A DNA stretch of 64,000 nucleotides from Hygrophila difformis (lineage: Eukaryota > Streptophyta > Magnoliopsida > Lamiales > Acanthaceae), in assembly GCA_030278955.1 (NCBI GenBank), contig JAOANR010000015.1:37108487-37172486 (forward strand), in the 5' to 3' direction. The notes under the pieces are model-generated. The model was not told where the DNA came from and ran no database searches. It worked only from the letters and a program-made list of their open reading frames with translations. Shown one piece after another: positions 56,961 through 64,000 of the stretch (positions within the stretch are counted from its first letter, which is position 1; the number at the start of each line of letters is the position of its first letter). The translations under genes were made by a program, and so were the position numbers.

Positions 56961-57595
56961 GTGGTTCAGGATACAAGTCAGAAAAAGTAAAGTGGAACAG
57001 TAGCATGCAAACAGCGTGATCTACCATATTTCAGATCAAAAAGTGATTCTAACCCAAAATAACCAAACAAAAATTTAAATCTACCTAGAACATGCTTGCA
57101 TAAAAATGAAATAAACTGAGACAATATTTAAAAATAAGCAAATCCTAATCTAGGGTTGATCTCACATGAACATGAAACATTATCCAGAAAAATATGAAGG
57201 CAGTAAGCATAAAAACAAGAATAAAGGTCAAATGACCCAAAAATAAAGAGGAAAGCATTAAATCCATGGGTTGTGAGACCAATTTCATGGTTTTGGGACA
57301 CAACTTGGTGAATAATTTCCCATTTTATTAATGGGGTTTGTTAATACCCATCATTTTGGTATTACAAACCCTAAAATCAAACTTAATAACAAAAATGAAA
57401 CTGTGAACAGTGGCTACCTATGCTATTTAAATCAAGAACAGAAATATAAAACTACTCTAAGCTAAGCTAATGCAAGAATTAAATAATACAAAAAAAAGAA
57501 AATAAAACTAAGCTAAGAACGACCTAGAGACAAATTCTTCAATCTGTCTTCAAGCAAATGAATTTCTAACTGCTTGGCACCTTGGGTTCACCACA

Positions 57596-57603
57596 TATTT
57601 ATA
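57596..57603 (-). promoter_or_regulatory. TATA box of the element 2 LTR promoter
   Basis: In sense TATAAATA follows GGGCCTAGGGTTTC, as in element 1, with the palindrome cluster upstream at 57640-58020. Confidence 0.7.
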
Positions 57604-57639
57604 GAGGTGAAACCCTAGGCCCATGGGCATTGGTCTGAA

Positions 57640-58020
57640 GCCCGTGTCGCAAGACATCACATACATCTCAGCCATGTCGCGGGATCACGCGTTGTGGCGC
57701 GAAACGAGGCCTTATGTTGCAAAGCTTCACGACTGGGTCTTGGCTTTCTTTTGATTTCTCCTTCTGTGGCGCGAGACACCTCCCTGTCGCGAGGCCATGT
57801 ATCGCGACACGGGTGGCTAGCGACAGGGTTCTTTCTCCATCTGCGAGTTGTGGCGCGGAACCTTCGTGTGTCGCTAGACCATGCTTCGCGCCATGAGTCT
57901 AGCGACAGGGTCCTTCTGGACTGGTCATCCTTCCACTTGGGGTGTTGTGTCGCTAGACTGCCCCCAGTCGCGAGGTCACATCTCGCGACAGGGCATAGTC
58001 TCGCGACTGGCTCGCCTTAC
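57640..58020. repeat. GTCGCGAGAC palindrome cluster upstream of the LTR TATA box (element 2)
   Basis: Multiple palindromic GTCGCGAG / CTCGCGAC words lie directly upstream (in sense) of the TATA box, at the position occupied by AATTCGGTCT palindromes in element 1. Confidence 0.82.
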
Positions 58021-58057
58021 TGGGATTGAAAATAATGGATATTTCTGGCCATTATCA

Positions 58058-59705
58058 ACATCCTCACATTTAATACTAATCGTCCCCGAGCAGTCAGAGT
58101 CAATGTTCCTAAGAACACGGACTCTACATATTCAATTCATTTTCGTGGCTTCATAAATCACATTCTTTTTGGATTGGGATAAGATAATCAAAAACTACAA
58201 GTATTAAATTCCCTTGATTGCAGTGTTTAATGAAATGACACTTGCTCACTACATCGGGCCAACAAATCAAGCATTATTGTCAATCCTTCATGAATATCAT
58301 ATTTGAAAGATGCAAAGATTAAGAATTAGAATTAAGGTATGACACGAACATGTCTAATGAAACAGAGCCTCACATATAAGAGAATCGGAAAGTTCACTCA
58401 CTCTCAATGGGGTTTAATCATTGAACGCTCAAATCAAGTTTAATTAAATTATTCCATCAGCTTGCAATCAGATCAACTCGCCACCATTTCATTTCCTCAA
58501 ATCGAGATCATGAGGTCTTATTTAAGGGTTATAACGGGGCATACGGTTGTAACATTCGGTAGGATAGGGAAATTATTTTGCTTAGAAGTGACAAGAATTT
58601 ATTCCATCGTAACATGGCATTTTTATAATAAAATTCATGATCATCAATATTTCTCTCTTTCCTTTGATTTTCTTTTTCTATTGCATGACATTAGACTAAG
58701 TCTAATTTGCTTTGTCATTTGCAATTTATTTGTGTTGAGTTGGATTCAACATCTTGTTTTTTTTTTTTTTTTGATCGGTTTATAGCATACCGATTAATAC
58801 ATTTTTTATGATCATAAATTTAATGCCTTGAAAGAATTTATTCTTGCATACTTGGGTTTGATATATTTGGTCTTTTTATAAGGCTAGGAATAATATAGAG
58901 GGCTTCAAAGAAAAATTAAGCTTAAACGCTTAAATTGGTTAATCCTAAAGGGAAATATTTTTGGGTTTGGATTCAAAAGAAGGCCGAAAATTTGGTTTTC
59001 TAGGTGCCTCGATCATATGCTCGATTTTTTTGGAATATGGCATGGTCTTGATTCGGTCCCAATCGCAAGTTCTAGTTTCCTTTAATCAAATTGATTCACA
59101 CATCAAAGAAAATAAATGAGTAATGACTCATGGCTCAATTCTCACAAGGTTGGATTGATTCATGTCATATAATATTATCAAATTTAATCAAAGCTTAATT
59201 CTAACAATTTATTCAATCAAAATTTCCAACATGAAGATTTATTACCCAAAGAGATGATCGCATCATTAAATTTTTATAGCTCAAAACCTTAGGAATTCAT
59301 GTCATGCATGTTCTCAATTATATTATCCCAATTTAAAAGTTTGAAAATTTAATCACAAGCCTAAATTCAACATGTGAATTTAGAACAGGTTTATGCATAC
59401 TTTTTGCTGGTTGATTAATTTAAAGCAGTAAAAAGACACTGCTGACATACGGAGTATGTCAACAGCATATTTTTGGCCTGACAGTCACTTATTCATCTCG
59501 GACTGTCAGACATCTTTTCAAGAATATAATTGTTTGCGGATCTCAGAGATCGAGTTCCATTCGTGGAAAGCAATAAATTACATCATTACAAGAGATTCTT
59601 ATGCAGTTAGTACGAACTTGCATACACAAAAGAAGAATTCCCTCATATGATGTTTACACTTAAATAAAGCATTATAGGATCCATTCTTCCTTCATCCCTC
59701 CTTTC
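58058..59705 (-). other. Polypurine tract and 3' internal region of element 2
   Basis: In sense the region ends TAAATGTGAGGATGT before the LTR. It is the inverse homologue of 42468-44223 and is AT-rich with a T run near 58755. No gene is seen. Confidence 0.75.
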
Positions 59706-61523
59706 CTAGGGAAAGAAATTTCTGCTCCAGTAGACGATGCTTGACAGGTCACAGCGTATGCACCAGCCTTCCGGTTCTTCCAGGTGTGTTTGCCCCCTTG
59801 GGCAGTATTCTCGTTCCTCTTGACCTCTAAACAAACCAGAGGTTTCCTGGCGGTCTATCAGCCATGCAAAGAGGTTGGTGACTGTATAGATCAGGACCGA
59901 TCGAGTGGTCGCCATTTCTTTCATCATTTGAATCCCCAGAAGAACTTGGCTTTCATCTAGCCTGCTTAGCAACATCAGTCCCCGTGCACAGATTGACGCT
60001 ATATGATTATCTTCTATCCCTGGCCTTAGCAGCTCGCATGATCTTTCTTCATTCCCGTCTATGAATGCTTGTATTGCTGGGATGATTTGGAGATTGAAGT
60101 TTTCTGCTTCCATACACCTTTGCAGAAATTCTTCCTTTTCTTCTTGGACGTGTTGTTGCCAGATTTTCACAGTTGAAGTCTCCAGTTCACACCGCTTGTA
60201 GACAATAGTGAGATCACATGCGTCCCTCAGTTTTGTACAAGTTTCCCTAGCTGTGAACACTTTCTTGATGCCATCCTCTCCGATTCGGGAGAGGATTTCC
60301 CCTAGCAATTCCAGTGGCAGGTCCAGCAGCTGGGTCCCTCCGGGTACTGGGTTCGGGATCTGGAAAATGTTGTCCCTGAAACGATGGGGAGTAATGAATC
60401 CAGTTTTATAATTTTCTCGGAAACCCTTCAAGTTTGGAAACCAACATCCTCACATTTAGAGCTTTGCTCTAGATGTGAGGTTATTAAATTTCCAACTTGA
60501 ATTTTAATAAAAACATGGGTAAATCTTTTTCTTTTTACACTTTGAGATAATTTCAAAGCAGTGGTTTATTAGGAAAAGATAGGGGTCATTGGGCCCAAAA
60601 GTTTGATTTTTCAATTTATTAAACAAGTCTGAGGTGCTTGTTGGAAGTGGAATGAGATGGAAGGATGGAGACGGAATGCTCGAATATTGGAATGTGCAGT
60701 GGGGACGTGCGCAATGGATTTGCTATTCTCGGATTGCGTGGACTGTATTGGACAGTTAAGGCATTCCCAAAAATTTGCAAACACTATTTTTAATTTTAAA
60801 ACTGGTTGACTTGTTTTATTTAATGAAAAGTGGGATGTGTGTGGTCCCATTTTGGATTTTGAAACTGATAGCAGTTGGGTGACAAAAATACTGCTATTTA
60901 CTCACACTCTAGTTCCATTGGGAACAAAAACAAGTTGATCCATCATTAAAAGAAAGGACCTTCCTGTCATTTTGTCTTTTTCTAAAAGTCACTTTTATTA
61001 AAAAGGGGAAGCCCCTATTGGGTGTTTGTACTATGTTTCCATAAACAAACACACCTTTATTCCAAAAGATCTCTGACATGTGAAAGCAAAAATGCCAAAA
61101 AGATCACCCACTTGAATGCTTTCTACCAAGAACTCAAGAGTAGATAAACCAACAGCATCATGGTGTTCAAGAATAACACCCTAATGTTCATCAGTTTATC
61201 TTTTCAAGTTTTAAGCTTTTAAAATTTAGATCTTGACAGTTTTTAAAACAAAGTTCTTGAGGAACTTAAAAAGACTTCAAAATACTCTTCAAAACCGAGA
61301 TCATCTAAGACCCACAACAAGAAAATAACAGTGCACACACAAAACACATTATGTGATTTATGAGCAAAAACAAGAACAAGAAACAAAAATGCCCAAACAG
61401 AAATTATGAACAGGGGGGGGGGGGTCGAGAATGGAAGGGGGAAAATGGGGCATCTTACTCCACTCTTGGGAGAGAGGGGGGCATCGGTCCCAAGTTTGGG
61501 AGAAGTCTGAAAAATCTGGCCAT
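59706..61523 (-). CDS. F-box gene in element 2: two exons, uninterrupted
   Basis: Predicted exon 1 is 61523-61459 (21 codons plus 2 bases) with donor GTAAGA. The intron is 61458-60376, ending CCATCGTTTCAG. Exon 2 is 60375-59706. The phase-2 join keeps the frame and gives about 244 residues. Exon 2 encodes an F-box (LLDLPLELLGEILSRIGEDG...ETCTKLRDA), then VYKRCELE and a helical region with SEL1-like features (CARGLMLLSRLDESQVLLGI), ending SRNFFP. The likely role is substrate recognition in an SCF ubiquitin ligase, inferred from the family. It is collinear with the element 1 copy but clearly diverged, with no stops. An unspliced reading extends the ORF to 60431, but those 18 codons are intronic in this model. 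It lies between pol and the 3' LTR, the place where other elements carry env-like genes. Confidence 0.75.
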
Positions 61524-61659
61524 GGTTTCTCCTTGGTTTTGGATGGGTGTGTGCGAAGAACACAGTGGTGTTCGTTCGGGAAGAGGGTTTAGCTCAAGAG
61601 TGTTTGTGAAAGATTCTAAATGCTGTGAGAATGGGGAAGAGAGACGAAGAGAGAGGGGG

Positions 61660-61667
61660 TATAAATA
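61660..61667 (-). promoter_or_regulatory. TATA box of the F-box gene in element 2
   Basis: In sense TATTTATACCCCCTCTCTC begins a pyrimidine-rich leader ~140 bases before the ATG at 61523, the same arrangement as at 18562 in element 1. Confidence 0.6.
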
Positions 61668-61677
61668 CTAGTGGACC

Positions 61678-61960
61678 AAGTCGCGGAACCAGGTTTCGCG
61701 ACTGGGGTTTAGCGCCATCAGATGGGGGCGCTAAACTGGGAGCTAGTCGCGAGGCACTGCCTTGCGACTGGGGGTGGGGGTAGGTGGGTCAAGTGTGAGT
61801 TGTGGCGCGAGAGCGAAAGCCAGTCGCGATACCATGTTCCGCGACTGGGGGTATCGCGCCACAGGTTTGGGAATGGGATAGTAAGGGTGTGTCGCGGAAC
61901 TAGGAGCCAGTCACGAGGCATGGCCTCGCGACACGGGTTCATTCCGCGACAGGAGATTTT
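61678..61960. repeat. Internal palindrome cluster upstream of the F-box promoter (element 2)
   Basis: GTCGCGAGGC, CTCGCGACAC, GTCGCGATAC and relatives occur in both orientations, directly upstream in sense of the TATA box at 61660. It has the same family of words as the LTR of element 2 and the same position as 18098-18535 in element 1. From 61961 to 62159 nothing else is recognised. Confidence 0.8.
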
Positions 61961-62159
61961 TGAATTTCTCAAAATTCCGTGGTCTGGGCCCGAGCGTGTT
62001 ATTGGGCCTGATTCCACTTTATTTGATTTGGACCTGAATAAATTCAGTCCAAATAAATTCAAAACTATGGGCTGAAAAATTAAATAATCTACTTGCTTAT
62101 AAATGGGTTGGATTAATTCCATTTATTAGGAAATTTATTCCGGATTTTAAATTGCTTTA

Positions 62160-62345
62160 AACTCCGAGAATATTTTCTTAAATTTAATGGAATTAATCCA
62201 ACCGGGAACCTGGTTTTCTGTGTCATTTTTCTGCTCCTTCTTTTTGGTGGTTCTGGAATTCCTGCAAGATAGATAAAAGAAATGCATCAGATTTTCTCCA
62301 AATATCAACATCCTCACATTTAGAGTCTTAGTACTCTAAATGTTT
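62160..62345 (-). other. Stem-loop / splice-acceptor module after pol of element 2
   Basis: In sense a perfect 10-bp stem CATTTAGAGT/ACTCTAAATG carries the pol stop codon in its loop. TGAGGATGTTGAT, a pyrimidine tract and CTTGCAG|GAATTCC follow, then codons for EPPKRRSRK. It is homologous to the two copies at 17383-18000. Confidence 0.75.
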
Positions 62346-64000
62346 AATTGATTTTTGGATACTTCCTGATTTGGAATGAAATAGTATATATGTATGCATA
62401 TGTAATGAAATTTTTATAATTTTAATTGATGTTTCTATAGCCGGGTCTGCCACTGTTTGGCTTTCATTTTCCGGATCGAACTGTCCGATGTATTCCTTCA
62501 GTCGGTGCCCATTCACCACTATGTTGCCCTTGTCTGTTCTGATCCTGACGGCTCCATTTGCAAACACCTCCAACACTTCATGTGGCCCTTCCCATCTGGA
62601 TTTAAGCTTTCCGGGGAACAGCTTCAACCTAGAATTGAACAATAATACATTTTGACCAACATAAAAGTGCTTCAGCTTAATCCGGCGATCGTGTAACTTC
62701 TGGGTCCGCTCCTTATAAATCCGAGAGCTTTCATAAGCTTGCGCTCGTATTTCCTCAATTTCATTGAGGCCCAACTTGCGTTTGCTTTGAGCAACTTTCG
62801 GATCGAAGTTAAGCGTTTTGACGGCCCAGTAAGCTTTATGCTCTAACTCTACAGGCAAATGACAGGCTTTTCCGAAGACAAGCCTATATGGAGACATCCC
62901 AATGGGAGTCTTGTATGCTGTGCGATATGCCCATAGAGCATCGTTGAGCTTACGTGCCCAGTCCTTTCTGGTTATCCCAGCCGTGGCTTCGAGTATATGT
63001 TTGATCTCGCGATTTGATACCTCGACTTGTCCACTGGTTTGGGGATGGTAAGGCGTGCCTATCTTATGGAGGATTCCATTTTTACTCATTAAAGTTTCAA
63101 AAGCTTTATTAACAAAGTGTGTTCCTCCATCAGATATCACCACCCTAGGTATGCCAAATCTGTTGAAAATGTTGCTCTTGAGGAACTTAATGACTTGGCT
63201 ACAATCATTGGTTGGTAATGCGACTGCCTCGACCCATTTGGACACGTAATCGACAGCTACCAAGATATAGTAGTTTCCACCAGATGGTGGGAACGGTCCC
63301 ATGAAGTCAATGCCCCACACATCGAAGATCTCAAGTGCGAGAATCCTCTTTTGAGGCATCTCATCCCTCTTGGAGATGTTTCCTAATCTTTGGCATCTGT
63401 CGCAAGCTTTCACAAATGTCTCGCAATCCTCATAGATGTGAGGCCAGTAGAATCCGCACTCGAGGACTTTATGGGCCGTTCGAGTGTGGCCGTGGTGACC
63501 TCCGTACTCTGTTTCATGGCATTTTTTGACAATTTGATAAGCTTCATGCTCAGTTACACATCGCTTGATTATCGAATCAGCGCAGTGTCTGAAGAGATAG
63601 GGTTCTTCCCAGAAGTAATTCAATACATCTCGGTTGAACTTATTCTTGCGATGATTGCTTGAAAAAGGTGGGGTTATTCCGCATGCCAATAAGTTAGCAA
63701 TGTCAGAAAACCATGGACACGCTTGATTATGCAGATGCAGTGCAAACAGTTGTTCATATGGAAAGTCCTCATTAACGGCTTTATTGTTTTTATCATTTTC
63801 TAATCATGATAAGTGGTCAGCAGCACCATTATCTCGACCTCGCCTATCTTTTATTATGATATCAAATTCCTGCAACAGTAGTACCCACCTGATTAATCGA
63901 GGTTTGGCATCTTGTTTGCTGAACAAGTATCTCAGTGCAGAGTGATTTGTGTATACTATGGTTTTCGTACCAATGAGGTATTGTCTGAATTTGTCAAACG
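62328..64000 (-). pseudogene. Athila/Tat-like pol, 3' part (end of RNase H, integrase), one nonsense codon, continues past window
   Basis: In sense the visible part starts within RNase H ([22 protein letters not shown] ending at the DHLS motif). It continues with the integrase zinc finger ([10 protein letters not shown]...CDRCQRLGN), a core with [20 protein letters not shown] and the E region at [13 protein letters not shown], and a C-terminal domain ([14 protein letters not shown]). It stops at 62328-62330. A TGA at 63804-63806 interrupts it between RNase H and integrase. There is no chromodomain, consistent with the Athila/Tat branch. Confidence 0.92.

Larger units (their letters stand above)
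53335..58057 (-). repeat. 3' LTR of element 2 (4.7 kb)
   Basis: It starts (in sense) TGATAATGGCC at 58057 and ends GTTTCA at 53335, the same termini as element 1. It is clearly related over most of its length. It contains palindrome clusters of a different sequence (56432-56960 and 57640-58020) and a nested foldback insertion (55062-55557). The stretch of 4.7 kb holds no gene. Confidence 0.88.
53335..64000 (-). mobile_element. Element 2: Athila/Tat-like retrotransposon with pol and an F-box gene, continues past window
   Basis: It is inserted in inverse orientation in the 3' LTR of element 1. Its 3' LTR is 53335-58057, followed rightward by the polypurine region, a 3' internal region, the F-box gene, the stem-loop module, and the integrase/RNase H part of pol. 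5' parts lie outside the window. It is collinear with element 1 from the end of pol to the LTR, so it is the pol-bearing relative of element 1. Confidence 0.88.

Noticed and set aside
57694..58029. 111-codon ORF rich in ARG/SER
   Set aside because: It is a reading of the GTCGCGAG palindrome cluster in the LTR.
60376..60431. N-terminal extension of the element 2 F-box ORF
   Set aside because: These codons are upstream of the predicted splice acceptor, contain its pyrimidine tract and are not conserved as coding sequence in element 1.

Overview
The window is a gene-poor, retrotransposon-packed stretch of a plant nuclear genome, almost certainly a eudicot. The evidence is the element lineages (Sirevirus-like Ty1/copia, Tekay/Del-like and Athila/Tat-like Ty3/gypsy), initiator-Met and Asp tRNA primer sites, plant-type introns, one lipid-transfer-protein-like gene and an F-box family typical of plants. 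No bacterial, organellar, rRNA, tRNA or CRISPR feature was seen. The species cannot be named from the sequence.

Layout. 1-828: the 3' part of a Tekay-like LTR cut by the window edge. 829-979: a small foldback repeat. 1296-1703 (-): the only convincing host gene, a small secreted 8-cysteine protein. 1924-10984: a hairpin MITE split by an 8.8 kb Sirevirus-like copia element (2086-10905, sense minus, TSD AACGT). 11447-12469: a long-TIR, Mutator-like non-autonomous element. From 12798 on, everything is one nested complex. Element 1 is an Athila/Tat-like element (sense plus, 5' LTR 12798-17264) with no gag or pol but with a two-exon F-box gene. Its F-box exon 2 is split by Tekay-like element A (20270-41892, TSD AAGAT). 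A's left LTR is in turn split by Tekay-like element B (20845-32054, TSD TAAAA). Element 1's 3' LTR (from 44224) is split by gag-only element E (45733-53148, TSD GTGTG) and then by element 2 (53335 to beyond 64000, sense minus). Element 2 is an Athila/Tat-like relative of element 1 that keeps pol and carries a second, uninterrupted F-box gene.

How the parts relate. In elements 1 and 2 the order (pol end) - stem-loop module - palindrome cluster - TATA box - short exon 1 - intron - F-box exon 2 - polypurine tract - 3' LTR is conserved, and in both copies the predicted phase-2 splice keeps the frame. The F-box gene therefore looks like a cellular gene acquired by the family and amplified with it, intron included. 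The palindromes upstream of each TATA box have unrelated sequences in the two elements although their positions match. Elements A, B and E share tRNA-iMet primer sites, a stem-loop beside the polypurine tract and structured repeats in the LTR. In A the LTR hairpins show covariation. Element B also carries a GC-rich gene on the strand opposite to pol, with a predicted 5' UTR intron, whose product resembles plant transposon-associated proteins; a protein of similar motif sits in the env position of the copia element.

All family and domain names come from motif reading without database search. LTR pairs look similar by eye, but no identities or ages were computed.
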